The position numbers were made by a program, and so were the translations under genes. 64,000 nt of DNA from Pseudomonas furukawaii. Lineage in GTDB: Bacteria > Pseudomonadota > Gammaproteobacteria > Pseudomonadales > Pseudomonadaceae. The stretch covers positions 4,712,001 through 4,776,000 of the forward strand of contig NZ_AP014862.1 in the NCBI RefSeq assembly GCF_002355475.1, in the 5' to 3' direction. How positions within the stretch are numbered: the first letter of the stretch is position 1; every line of letters starts with the position of its first letter. This document shows positions 39,034-48,102 of the stretch, in pieces. The notes beneath the pieces are model-generated. The model worked only from the letters and a program-made list of their open reading frames with translations, was not told the origin of the DNA and did no database searches.

Positions 39034-41013
39034 TCAGAAGGCGAAACACGAACAGCCCAGTGCTCCCCAGAAGCCCTGGAAGTCGCTCACCGGCACACTG
39101 GACTGGCGTGCCCGCTCGTGGCTATGGGCATGCACGGCACAGGCGCCGACGCACTGGTGCACCTGGGCGGTGAGCGGCGCGGCGGGCTTCCAGTGGCCAG
39201 GCACCTTGGCCACCGGGGACCACTCGGGCAGCACCGGCAGCTGCGGCGGGCCGAGCTTGTCGAACTCGCCAGCGGCGTAGACCACCTTGCCGTCGACCAC
39301 CGTCAGCACCGATTCGATCCACTTGATGGCCTCTTCCTCGACGCTGAAGAAGTCCGCCGAGAGCGCCGCCAGGTCGGCCAGTTGGCCTACTTTGATCTGC
39401 CCCTTCCTGCCCTGTTCGCTGGAGAACCAGGCGCTGCCGTGGGTGAACAGCTGCAGCGCGGTATCGCGGGATAGCCCTTGCGGGTAGAGCTCCATCCCGC
39501 CGACGGTCTTGCCGCTGACCAGCCAGTAGAGCGAGGTCCAGGGGTTGTAGCTGGACACCCGGGTGGCGTCAGTGCCAGCGCCCACCGGTACGCCCTCGGC
39601 GAGCATTCGCTGTATCGGCGGGGTCTGTTCCGCCGCGCGGGCGCCGTAGCGGTCGACGAAGTACTCGCCCTGGAAGGCCATGCGGTCCTGAATGGCGATG
39701 CCGCCGCCGAGAGCCCGGACCCGCTCGATGTTCTTCGGCGAGATGGTCTCGGCGTGGTCGAAGAACCAGGGCAGACCGTTGAAGGGGATGTCGCGGTTGA
39801 CCTTCTCGAACACATCCAGCATGCGCGAGATGGACTCGTCGTAGGTGGCGTGCAGGCGGAACGGCCAGCGCTGCTCCACCAGGTGGCGCACGACCGGTTC
39901 CAGTTCCTGCTCCATGCTCGGTGCCAGGTCCGGGCGCGGTTCGAGGAAGTCCTCGAAGTCGGCGGCGGAGAAGACCAGCATCTCGCCGGCGCCGTTGTGG
40001 CGGAAGAAGTCGCTGCCGTCACCGGGCTTGACCTGCTTGCTCCAGTTCTGGAAGTCGGCGAGTTCTTCCTTGGGCTTCTGGGTGAACAGGTTGTAGGCGA
40101 TGCGCACGCTGAGCTGGCCCTGGCTGGCCAGTTGCTGGATCACCTGGTAGTCGTCCGGGTAGTTCTGATAGCCGCCACCGGCGTCGATGGCGCTGGTCAG
40201 GCCGAGCCGGTTGAGTTCGCGCATGAACTGGCGGGTGGAGTTGACCTGGTATTCCAGCGGCAGCTTGGGCCCCTTGGACAGGGTGGCGTAGAGGATCATC
40301 GCGTTGGGCCGGGCGATCAGCATGCCGGTGGGCTCGCCGCTGCTGTTGCGCTGAATCTCGCCGCCGGGCGGGTTGGGCGTGTCCCTGGTGTAGCCCACCG
40401 CTTTCAGCGCGGCGCGGTTGAGCAGCGCGCGGTCATAGAGGTGAAGGACGAATACCGGGGTGTCCGGCGCGGCCTTGTTCAGTTCGTCCAGGGTGGGCAT
40501 GCGCTTCTCGGCGAACTGGAACTCGTTCCAGCCACCCACCACCCGCACCCACTGCGGCGAAGGTGTGCGGTCAGCCTGCTCCTTGAGCATGCGCAGGGCA
40601 TCGGCCAGCGACGGAACGCCTTCCCAGCGAAGCTCCAGGTTGTAGTTGAGGCCGCCGCGGATCAGGTGCAGGTGCGAGTCGTTGAGGCCGGGAATGACAG
40701 TGCGCTGCTTGAGGTCGATGACCTGGGTGGCGTCGCCGCGATGAGCCATGGCTTCGGCGTCGCTGCCGACTGCGAGGAACTTGCCGTCCTTGATGGCCAC
40801 GGCGCTGGCGGTGGGTTTCTCGCGGTCGACCGTGTGGAAGCGGCCGTTGAACAGGATGAGATCGGCTTTCATGTCGTTCCTCGAAGGGCTGGCGTAGGAA
40901 GCACCGCCCTCGCCGATGAACGGCAAGGCGGACCAGAGGGCGCCGGCGGCGCTCAGCACCGAACCGGCGGCCAGGAACTGGCGGCGACTCTTGTCGGAGG
41001 GGTCTCGGTTCAT
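39034..41013 (-). CDS. Tat-exported metal-dependent amidohydrolase (YtcJ-like)
   Basis: The 659-residue protein begins with a Tat signal (SRRQFLAAG, residues 9-17, then a hydrophobic stretch). The mature part is an amidohydrolase-3/YtcJ-like TIM barrel with the metal-ligand motif NDSHLHLIRGG near residue 111, LHATYDES, FDHAETISPK and the late VGAGTDATRVSSYNPW. Substrates in this family are poorly known. The C-terminus ends in an unusual Cys/His-rich tail (HQCVGACAVHAHSHERA and LGCSCFAF), which may bind metal. It is upstream of the second YcaC gene and next to three regulators. Confidence 0.85.
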   Translation of the reverse strand: MNRDPSDKSRRQFLAAGSVLSAAGALWSALPFIGEGGASYASPSRNDMKADLILFNGRFHTVDREKPTASAVAIKDGKFLAVGSDAEAMAHRGDATQVIDLKQRTVIPGLNDSHLHLIRGGLNYNLELRWEGVPSLADALRMLKEQADRTPSPQWVRVVGGWNEFQFAEKRMPTLDELNKAAPDTPVFVLHLYDRALLNRAALKAVGYTRDTPNPPGGEIQRNSSGEPTGMLIARPNAMILYATLSKGPKLPLEYQVNSTRQFMRELNRLGLTSAIDAGGGYQNYPDDYQVIQQLASQGQLSVRIAYNLFTQKPKEELADFQNWSKQVKPGDGSDFFRHNGAGEMLVFSAADFEDFLEPRPDLAPSMEQELEPVVRHLVEQRWPFRLHATYDESISRMLDVFEKVNRDIPFNGLPWFFDHAETISPKNIERVRALGGGIAIQDRMAFQGEYFVDRYGARAAEQTPPIQRMLAEGVPVGAGTDATRVSSYNPWTSLYWLVSGKTVGGMELYPQGLSRDTALQLFTHGSAWFSSEQGRKGQIKVGQLADLAALSADFFSVEEEAIKWIESVLTVVDGKVVYAAGEFDKLGPPQLPVLPEWSPVAKVPGHWKPAAPLTAQVHQCVGACAVHAHSHERARQSSVPVSDFQGFWGALGCSCFAF

Positions 41014-41142
41014 GAAGGGCTCCTCGATCAGTGCGGCTGCCGGCTGGCGGCGGTTCAGGGTTCAGGTCGAAACCGGAGCATGCCCGCAGCCATCTCGGGG
41101 CGCTTGAACGAATGTGCTGTCCTCCATGATGGAACGGCCGTT

Positions 41143-42075
41143 CTAGACGGCTCCGATCACCCATTCAGCAAGCGGTCGGGACATGTGCTCGACCATCAGG
41201 TTGCGCAACCAACGCTCGCCGGGATCATTGTCGTGAACACCGCTCCAGACCATGCTCAGCTCCGCCGCGGTGATGGGGAACGGCGGATCTTCCGCCCGCA
41301 GGCTGGTGCCCTCTACCAGGGCGCAGGCGGCATAGTCGGGCACTGTGGCGATCAGTTCGGTGCGCGGCAGCACGGCCCGCAGACTGGAGAACTGGGGCAC
41401 CGCCACCATCACGTTGCGGGTGCGTCCGACCCGTTGCAGGTCCAGATCGATATTGCCGCAGAGGTCGCCTGAGAAGGACACCATGGCGTGGGGGCGTTCG
41501 CAGTAGTCATCCAGGGTCAGTGGCCCGGCCCCGTCGTCACCGCGCAGCACCTTGCAGGGAATGTCGCGCAGCTTGCGACGCTTGGCGTTAGCCGGGAGAT
41601 CCTGGGTGTAGCTGACCCCCACCGAGATCTCTCCCGAGGCCAGCAAGGAAGGGAGCAGCAGGTAGTTCACCCGCCGCACCACCACCTTGATCCCCGGCGC
41701 GTCCTCGCGCATGCGCCGCAGCAGGCCGGGAAAGAGGCCGAACTCGGCATCGTCGGACAGACCGATGCGGAAGATCTCGCGGCTGCTGACGGGATCGAAG
41801 TCCTTGACCCGACTCACCGCGCCGGAGATGGCGTCGAGGGCCGGACGCAGTTCCTGGAATATGGCCAGTGCCCGCGCAGTGGGCTCCATACCGCGCCCCT
41901 GACGGATCAGGATCGGGTCGTCGAACAGGTCGCGCAGCCGTGCCAGAGAAGCGCTCACCGCGGACTGGCCGAGAAAGAGCCTTTCGGCGACACGGGTGAC
42001 ATTGCGCTCGAACATCAGGGCCTCGAAGACCACCAGCAGATTGAGATCGACACGGCGCAGTTCATTTCGGTTCAT
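41143..42075 (-). CDS. LysR-family regulator (NodD/NahR-like)
   Basis: The 310-residue protein has the HTH start ELRRVDLNLLVVFEALMFERNVTRVAERLFLGQSAVSASLARLRDLFDDPIL, the type seen in the NodD/NahR/LinR subgroup, and a full effector domain. Its ATG at 42075 overlaps the stop of the AraC-type gene by 4 bp (ATGA), so the two are translated together, which is uncommon for two regulators. The amidohydrolase gene is downstream on the same strand. Inducer unknown. Confidence 0.9.
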   Translation of the reverse strand: MNRNELRRVDLNLLVVFEALMFERNVTRVAERLFLGQSAVSASLARLRDLFDDPILIRQGRGMEPTARALAIFQELRPALDAISGAVSRVKDFDPVSSREIFRIGLSDDAEFGLFPGLLRRMREDAPGIKVVVRRVNYLLLPSLLASGEISVGVSYTQDLPANAKRRKLRDIPCKVLRGDDGAGPLTLDDYCERPHAMVSFSGDLCGNIDLDLQRVGRTRNVMVAVPQFSSLRAVLPRTELIATVPDYAACALVEGTSLRAEDPPFPITAAELSMVWSGVHDNDPGERWLRNLMVEHMSRPLAEWVIGAV

Positions 42076-42614
42076 GGGGCTGTCCCGGTGACGGAATCGG
42101 CAGGCAGTGGAGCGTCGCGGACTACGCTGCGCCAGGCCAGGGGCGGCACGCCGACGCTGCGGGTGAAGCTGCGGCAGAAGTGCGCCTGGTCGCAGTAACC
42201 GCATTCGAGGCCGATCTGGATCAGGCTCAGCTCGGAATGGCGGATGAGTTCCTTGGCCCGGGCAATGCGCTGGCGGTGGATCCACTCCTGCGGCGAAACG
42301 CCGGTGCTGCACTTGAAGGCCCGGGAGAAATGGCTGCGGGATAGCGAGCAGGCATCGGCCAGGGCGGTGACTTCCAGGCTGCCTCCGAGGTTGGCCTGAA
42401 TCAGTTGCTTGACCAACCGCTCACGGCTGGCGCTGAGACCACCGGATTCACCGTTGTCCTGGCCCTCTCGTGGCACCGCTCCGGGGCTGCCAGAGGTGTA
42501 GGGGTCGAGTTGTGCCATCAGGAACTTCCATTGTCGCGGGGCTGACTGAAGGATGTCCTGCCCGATCGTGAAGCACTGCACACCCGAGTAGCGGGCAAGT
42601 GCGAGGGATTTCAT
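42072..42614 (-). CDS. AraC-family regulator with short N-terminus
   Basis: The 180-residue protein consists of a C-terminal AraC double HTH (about 70-170: LVKQLIQANLGGSLEVTALADACSLSRSHFSRAFKCSTGVSPQEWIHRQRI ... LIQIGLECGYCDQAHFCRSFTRSVGVPP) and only about 65 residues before it, with no cupin domain. A TTG start at 42644 is possible, but ATG 42614 follows GGAGG. It is coupled to the LysR gene downstream. It may be a short AraC of the SoxS/MarA kind or a truncated longer one. Confidence 0.82.
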   Translation of the reverse strand: MKSLALARYSGVQCFTIGQDILQSAPRQWKFLMAQLDPYTSGSPGAVPREGQDNGESGGLSASRERLVKQLIQANLGGSLEVTALADACSLSRSHFSRAFKCSTGVSPQEWIHRQRIARAKELIRHSELSLIQIGLECGYCDQAHFCRSFTRSVGVPPLAWRSVVRDAPLPADSVTGTAP

Positions 42615-42757
42615 CGACCTCCGGGGCTCAACAAGGGTAGGCAAGGTCGTCCACCTTGCCCCGGAAACCTCCCCGAAATATTGCCAGCGGCCCGACGAAC
42701 GGCAACCGTCACGAGGGACCGGTTACGGACATGAAAGTGCCAGATGCAGACACGGCC

Positions 42758-43708
42758 TCAGCCGAATTGCCGGCGGTACTGCAGGGGCGTGAGTCCGAGG
42801 CGCTCGACGAAGCGCTGGCGCATCAGGCGCACGCTTCCAAAGCCGCTGCGGAATGCGATGGTCTTCAGCGGCAGGTCACTGGATTCCAGCAGTCCCCGCG
42901 CATGGTCGATGCGGACGTTCTGCAGGAACTCCATCGGCGTCATGCCCACTTCACGGGCGAACAACCGGGCGAAATGGCGCGGGCTCATGGAAGCGATCTC
43001 CGCCATCTGCGCAATGCTGAAGGACTGGTCCAGGTGCTCTACGACATGGTTCTGCACCCGATTGATGGCCGTTTCCTGGGTGGTCAGGCTGGCCACCAGG
43101 GGACTGAACTGGGCCTGCCCACCCTGGCGGGTCATCACCACGAGCAGGACCTTGGCTACGTCCAGAGCCACCTTGCGGCCGTGGTCCAGCGCCACCATGG
43201 ACAGCGCAAGGTCGATGCCGGCTGTGACACCGCCGGAAGTCACCAGGCGCCGGTCCTCCAGGAAGATGTGATCGGTCTCCACCTGCGCCCGGGGAAAGGC
43301 CTTGGTCAGCCGTTCGGTGTAGTTCCAGTGAGTGGTCACTCGGTGACCGTCCAGCAGCCCCGCATGGCCGAGGATGAAGGCTCCGGTGCAGATGGAGCCG
43401 TAACGAGCCGACCGCTCGCAGGCGCCCGGCAGCCAGGCCACGAGGTCGGGATGACATTCGTGGTAGGCGCCAGGGCCACCCGGAACCAACAGCAGGTCAT
43501 AGGTCTCGTCGGCCCGCGCCAGGGTCAGCTCGGCCCGCATCATCAGGCCGTTGGATGCGCGGATGGTCCCGGATTCGGGGCCGATGGTGACGATGTGGTA
43601 GTGATGCTCCGGCCTCAGATAGCGATTGGCGATGGAGAAGACTTCCATGGGCCCTGCGATATCCAGGAGCAGGACGTCATGAAATAGAACGATTGCGATT
43701 TTCTTCAT
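42758..43708 (-). CDS. GlxA-type regulator: DJ-1/GATase1-like domain plus AraC HTH
   Basis: The 316-residue protein has an N-terminal DJ-1/PfpI-like domain (KIAIVLFHDVLLLDIAGPMEVF; YGSICTGAFILGHAGLL with the nucleophile-position Cys; TSGGVTAGID) and a C-terminal AraC HTH (residues about 215-315). Proteins of this type regulate catabolism of amines and amino-acid derivatives (GbdR, CdhR, ArgR in Pseudomonas). The start at 43708 is the family start. It sits between the AraC-LysR pair and the MFS gene. Confidence 0.9.
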   Translation of the reverse strand: MKKIAIVLFHDVLLLDIAGPMEVFSIANRYLRPEHHYHIVTIGPESGTIRASNGLMMRAELTLARADETYDLLLVPGGPGAYHECHPDLVAWLPGACERSARYGSICTGAFILGHAGLLDGHRVTTHWNYTERLTKAFPRAQVETDHIFLEDRRLVTSGGVTAGIDLALSMVALDHGRKVALDVAKVLLVVMTRQGGQAQFSPLVASLTTQETAINRVQNHVVEHLDQSFSIAQMAEIASMSPRHFARLFAREVGMTPMEFLQNVRIDHARGLLESSDLPLKTIAFRSGFGSVRLMRQRFVERLGLTPLQYRRQFG

Positions 43709-43889
43709 GGACTTACGAAACGCGAGCGCTGAGCACGCTCGTGGAGTTCTGAAGGAGTTGATGCGACCCAATCGATATTCGATTGGGTCGAGGCGTCAAG
43801 GGCCGTCGACACCACCAGTGGAAGCCCAGGCCAACGAAATCCCCATCGGTGAAATTGTGGTCGATTTCAGGCGGTGGGGATATTCGGTA

Positions 43890-45479
43890 TCAGGTTTTTT
43901 TCATACCTCCCACGTAATGACAGATGCGTATTTCCACACCCTCTGTTTGAAATTGGCGTACCGACGCTTCGATCCTGAGTTCCCCGCGAGTGACCCGACC
44001 GTGATGGCGCAGATGCTCCAGCCAGGACTCTTCAAAGAAGAACTCGAGCCACAAGCGCGGGTTGGAACTGTTCTGCATCAGCCCCCAAGACAGGGCGCCG
44101 TTGCGTTTACGCATGTGCTCCAGCTCCAGGGCGGCCGCCTTGAAAGCCGCGACTTTTTCGGGGGCGATGTCGTATTCGAGGGTCACCATCACCGGGCCGC
44201 CTTCCTGGTCCAGCTCGGCACTCAGTAGCGGTGCGGGCCAATGCAGCGAGGGCGCCAGGTCTTCCGCCTCGGTCGCCGGCAGCTTGACCTTGAGGGTTGC
44301 CAATGTACCTGCTGCCAGGCCGGCGGCAGCCAGGATCAATGCCAGGGAAATGGAGGCATGGCTGGCGATGCTCCCCCACAGCAGACCACCGGCTGCCATA
44401 CCGCCGAAGAAGATGAGGATGTAGACCGACAGCGCCCGGGCGCGCACCCAGGCCGGCACCGAGGTCTGGGCGGAAACCTGGAGGCTGGACAGCACCGCGA
44501 TCCAGGCGGCACCGCTGACGAACATGACGGGCATCAACAGGTGGAAGTTGCGCAGGAAAGCCAGGCCCAGCAGCACGGCAGCGTAGAGCAGGCTGGCGCC
44601 GGCCACCAGGTAATCGCGCTGGACCCGCTCCCGCAGGCGCGGCAAGAGCATGGCCCCGCAGACTGCCCCGATCCCCACGCTGGCCAACAGCAGGCCGAAG
44701 TCAGCTGCAGTGCCTTGTAGCTCCGTTCGCACGATCAGCGGCAACAGGGCCATGCCGGCACTGGCGCAGAGAAAGAATGCCAACGCCCGAACCAGGACTG
44801 CCTGGAGGGGACGGGAGCTCCGGGCGAAGCGGGCTCCGGTTCGAATGGCACCCAGGAATCGCTCAGCCGGGAGCAGGGGTTCGGCCACCTCGCGCTTCCA
44901 GAGCAGCAGCACCAGGATCACGCCGAAGAACGACACCGCATTGATGGCGAACGTCAGCCAGGGGCCCACCAGGCTGACCAGCACGCCGGCGAGAGCAGGT
45001 CCGATTGCACGGGAGAGGTTGATGCCAACGCTGGACAGCGCCACGGCAGAGGGAAGGTCGGCCTTATCCACCAGCTCAGGCGAAAGTGCGCTCCAGGCGG
45101 GCATCATCAGAGCGGTCCCGACACCCAGGCCAAGGGTCAGCAACAACAGCAAGGAAACCGTTATCGCGCCGCTGAGGCTGAGCAGCGCCAGTACGACTGC
45201 CACGGCGGACATCCAGAGCTGCACGACCAGCAGGTAGCGACGTTTGTCGACGATATCCGCCAGGGCGCCGGCCGGTAGCGCCAGGAAGAACATTGGCAGT
45301 GATGCGGCTACCTGGATCATTGCCACATGCAAGGGGCTGGCTGAAAGCGAAGTCATCAGCCAGCCGGCGCCTACTTCATGCATCCAGGTGCCGATGTTGG
45401 AGGCAATGCTGGCCAACCACAGCCATCGGAAGGTGGAGTGACGCAACGGACTCCAGGGGGAAGGAGAGGAATTGGTCAT
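43890..45479 (-). CDS. MFS transporter with C-terminal ABM-like domain
   Basis: The 529-residue protein has the MFS_3-type (enterobactin exporter-like) membrane region of about 400 residues (RWLWLASIASNIGTWMHEVGAGWLM; AGALADIVDKRRYLL). A cytoplasmic domain of about 100 residues follows (VMVTLEYDIAPEKVAAFKAAALELEHMRKRNGALSWGLMQ ... LWLEFFFEESWLEHLRHHGRVT), a dimeric alpha/beta-barrel fold. This is a known but unusual fusion. Substrate unknown, efflux likely. It is leftward, upstream of the GlxA-type regulator gene. Confidence 0.87.
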   Translation of the reverse strand: MTNSSPSPWSPLRHSTFRWLWLASIASNIGTWMHEVGAGWLMTSLSASPLHVAMIQVAASLPMFFLALPAGALADIVDKRRYLLVVQLWMSAVAVVLALLSLSGAITVSLLLLLTLGLGVGTALMMPAWSALSPELVDKADLPSAVALSSVGINLSRAIGPALAGVLVSLVGPWLTFAINAVSFFGVILVLLLWKREVAEPLLPAERFLGAIRTGARFARSSRPLQAVLVRALAFFLCASAGMALLPLIVRTELQGTAADFGLLLASVGIGAVCGAMLLPRLRERVQRDYLVAGASLLYAAVLLGLAFLRNFHLLMPVMFVSGAAWIAVLSSLQVSAQTSVPAWVRARALSVYILIFFGGMAAGGLLWGSIASHASISLALILAAAGLAAGTLATLKVKLPATEAEDLAPSLHWPAPLLSAELDQEGGPVMVTLEYDIAPEKVAAFKAAALELEHMRKRNGALSWGLMQNSSNPRLWLEFFFEESWLEHLRHHGRVTRGELRIEASVRQFQTEGVEIRICHYVGGMKKT

Positions 45480-46003
45480 GGCCGGCTCGGGTCCTTGGGT
45501 GGGTATTCGAGTATCGGATACAGGCGATCGATGCCGTCACCGGCTTGAGTGCCGTGACCATGCAGCCTTCCGTCGAAACCAAATGGTCACTATGGCCGAG
45601 TCCACACGACCGGATATTGCATGCATGTGCTCCATGGTGCAGGTCCAATCGGCTCGCTGGAACGACGCCACGGGCTCGGCGCCATCAAGTGCGTACCGAA
45701 TGAGCGGAGTGCCCCGGGTAATGGAGGGCCGTCAGCCTTGGGGACATGTCCTTTGGGCGCGGTGTACCGGGTCTCGGGTACACCTGTTGAGCGCCCCATT
45801 GCGATCGCGGGAGGTCGGGCCAGCCCGGATGCAATCCGGGGAGCGGGGTTCCGCCTTGGCTCCGGATCCGGGCTTTGCGCACCAGGAACACGGTGCCTTT
45901 GGCGCGATGCGCGCTACGGGGGATCAGGCGTGGGGATTGGTCAGGTGGGCAGGCGTCCTGAAACAGGGCTCCCCTCCCCCGGGAGGGAGAGGAGCCGCCG
46001 GGA
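45480..46003. other. 524-bp region without a supported gene
   Basis: Several open frames cross this stretch on both strands, but none has a convincing RBS, domain or composition. It must contain the promoter of the MFS gene on its left side. Near 45968-45997 a strong hairpin (GGGCTCCCCTCCCCC with its complement GGGAGGGAGAGGAGCC) may end the leftward purC transcript. It resembles the core of the 57-bp repeats at 18975-19245. Confidence 0.5.
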
Positions 46004-46873
46004 TCAGGCGGTGAGCTTGGTGAGGGCTTCGCGGTACTTGTCGGCGGTTTTCTGGGCGACGTCGGCGGGTACGGCGGGGGCCGGCGGTTCCTTGTTCCAG
46101 CCGGTGGACTCGAGCCAGTCGCGAACGAACTGCTTGTCGAAGCTGGGCGGGTTCTTGCCTTCGACGTAGCTTTCCACGGGCCAGAAGCGGCTGGAGTCGG
46201 GGGTGAGCACTTCGTCCATGAGGGTCAGGGTGCCGTCTTCGTCGATGCCGAACTCGAACTTGGTGTCGGCGATGATGATGCCGCGGGTGGCGGCGTATTC
46301 GACGGCGGTGCTGTACAGGGCGATGGCGGTGTCACGGACCTTGGCGGCCAGTTCCTTGCCGATGATGGCTTCGCACTGCTCGAAGGAGATGTTCTCGTCG
46401 TGGTCGCCGACGGCGGCCTTGGTGGAGGGGGTGAAGATGGGCTGGGGCAGCTTGGAGGCCTCCTTGAGGCCGGCCGGCAGCTGGATGCCGCAGACGGTGC
46501 CGCTCTTCTGGTACTCCTTCCAGCCGGAGCCGACGATGTAGCCACGGACGATGGCTTCGACGGCGACGGGCTTGAGGCGCTTGGCGACGACGGCGCGGCC
46601 TTCCACCAGGGGCAGTTCGGCGGCGGGCACCACGTCTTCCACCCGGTCGCCGGTGAAGTGGTTGGGGACGATGTCCTTGAGTTTGTCGAACCAGAAGTTG
46701 GAGATGGCGGTGAGGATCTTGCCTTTCTCCGGGATGGGCTGGTCGAGGATGACGTCGAACGCGGAAAGGCGGTCGGTGGCGACCATCAGCATGCGCTTGT
46801 CGTCGATTTCGTAGAGGTCACGGACCTTGCCCGAGTAGATCTTCTTCAAGCTGAGGGTGGTGGGTGTGCTCAT
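46004..46873 (-). CDS. purC: Phosphoribosylaminoimidazole-succinocarboxamide (SAICAR) synthase, long type
   Basis: The 289-residue enzyme joins CAIR and aspartate with ATP in purine synthesis. It has [33 protein letters not shown], the [17 protein letters not shown] loop, [19 protein letters not shown] and [13 protein letters not shown]. These belong to the ~290-300 residue type known from beta-proteobacteria and fungi, not to the 236-residue type I recall for purC at this spot in P. aeruginosa. RBS AAGGCGG precedes ATG 46873. It is downstream of dapA-bamC on the same strand, separated by a hairpin. Confidence 0.93.
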   Translation of the reverse strand: MSTPTTLSLKKIYSGKVRDLYEIDDKRMLMVATDRLSAFDVILDQPIPEKGKILTAISNFWFDKLKDIVPNHFTGDRVEDVVPAAELPLVEGRAVVAKRLKPVAVEAIVRGYIVGSGWKEYQKSGTVCGIQLPAGLKEASKLPQPIFTPSTKAAVGDHDENISFEQCEAIIGKELAAKVRDTAIALYSTAVEYAATRGIIIADTKFEFGIDEDGTLTLMDEVLTPDSSRFWPVESYVEGKNPPSFDKQFVRDWLESTGWNKEPPAPAVPADVAQKTADKYREALTKLTA

Positions 46874-46900
46874 GTGATTTCCGCCTTTATCAAACGAAAC

Positions 46901-46924
46901 AGGCGAAACCCGGGGGTTTCGCCT
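46901..46924 (-). terminator. Hairpin between bamC and purC
   Basis: AGGCGAAACCC pairs with GGGTTTCGCCT (11 bp, two-base loop), followed on the minus strand by GTTTCGTTT. It lies in the 89-bp gap, so it may end part of the dapA-bamC transcript before purC. The U-tract is imperfect, and read-through is likely. Confidence 0.65.
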
Positions 46925-46962
46925 TGTTGTGTTCCACGTTCCGCCGCGTTGCGGCGAGTCGC

Positions 46963-48084
46963 TTAGCCGAGGTTTTCCTGGATCAGGGTCAGCACGCGGC
47001 GCGCCACGTCGGCGGGTGCCACGGTGTTGATGTCCTTCTCGACGGTGACCTGCACGGTGTCGCCGACGCGGGTCAGGCGAACCTGGAAGCGCTCGGCACG
47101 GGCTTCGATTTCTTCCTCGCTGGGGTCGCTGCCCCACAGGCGGCTGAAGAAGCCGGGTTTCTCGTCCTTCTTCTCGGCGCCTTCGGCCAGGTTGATGTAG
47201 TACACACCCAGGCTGCGGTTGAGGTCGTCGACGCGGACGTCGGCGGTTTCCAGGGCGCGGCCAACGCTGGACCAGGAGCGGTCGAAGTCGGCGCCGAGGC
47301 TCAGCAGCGGGTTGCCGTTGCCGTCTTCGGAGAGGGTCACGCGGCTGGGGGCGTCGAAGTCGCGGGCGGCGAGCAGGGAGACGGAGCCGCCCTGTTCGGC
47401 GCTGCGGGCCATGCTGGCGAGCATTTCGTCCAGCAGCGCGGCTTCGAGGCTCGGGCTGTCGGAGCGGCTCGGCCAGCCGGTGTCGGCGCTGCTGCCGGCC
47501 GGACGGGTCACGGTGGTGACGAAGATCTCGCTGGTGTTGCGCTGCACGCCCGGCTCGATGCGCACGCGGGCACGCAGTTCGCTGTCGGGCTCGACGCCAC
47601 TGACGCGGCTGCCGAGGCGGCGGGCCAAGGGGCCGGAGAGTTGGTCGAGGCGCTGCCAGTCGGTGGTGAATTCACCGGTCTGCGGGCGCTCGTCGACGAC
47701 GCGGAAGCCGCCGTCTTCGAAGAACTGGCGGGCCACCGGCCAGACTTCGGCCGGTACGCGCTGGGCGACGACCCAGCGGGAGTCGCCGCTCTTCTGCAGG
47801 CTGTAGTCGCTGACCTCGCCACGGGCCTGGAGGGCCTGCGGGCGGGGTACTTCGAACTCACCTTCGGTGGTGCGGGTGTCGGCGACGTTCATCGGCACCG
47901 GCAGCAGGGGGTCGAGGCGCTTGGCGTCGACGTCCTGCGGCAGTTGCATGGGAGCGGTCTGGCGCGCCTCGAGGTAGTCGCTGCCGCGGTCGCGGAAATA
48001 GCCATCTTTACCCCAGAGCCAGCCGCAACCGCTGGTGCTGGAAATGATCAGTGCGAGAGCGGAGAGTCCGGCCAGTCGCTTCAT
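46963..48084 (-). CDS. bamC: BamC (NlpB) lipoprotein of the BAM outer-membrane assembly complex
   Basis: The 373-residue protein has a lipoprotein signal with lipobox SSTSGC (Cys20), then the unstructured BamC N-terminal segment ([21 protein letters not shown]), which contacts BamD, and two helix-grip domains. BamC is an accessory of the BAM machine that folds outer-membrane proteins. It follows dapA by 18 bp, the same dapA-bamC pairing seen in E. coli. Length is normal for Pseudomonas. Confidence 0.92.
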   Translation of the reverse strand: MKRLAGLSALALIISSTSGCGWLWGKDGYFRDRGSDYLEARQTAPMQLPQDVDAKRLDPLLPVPMNVADTRTTEGEFEVPRPQALQARGEVSDYSLQKSGDSRWVVAQRVPAEVWPVARQFFEDGGFRVVDERPQTGEFTTDWQRLDQLSGPLARRLGSRVSGVEPDSELRARVRIEPGVQRNTSEIFVTTVTRPAGSSADTGWPSRSDSPSLEAALLDEMLASMARSAEQGGSVSLLAARDFDAPSRVTLSEDGNGNPLLSLGADFDRSWSSVGRALETADVRVDDLNRSLGVYYINLAEGAEKKDEKPGFFSRLWGSDPSEEEIEARAERFQVRLTRVGDTVQVTVEKDINTVAPADVARRVLTLIQENLG

Positions 48085-48102
48085 GCGGGAGTTTTCCTTG
48101 GA

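Noticed and set aside
45472-46014. 180-codon open frame upstream of purC as a gene
   Set aside because: No RBS, no domain, and composition alike in all frames; treated as non-coding.
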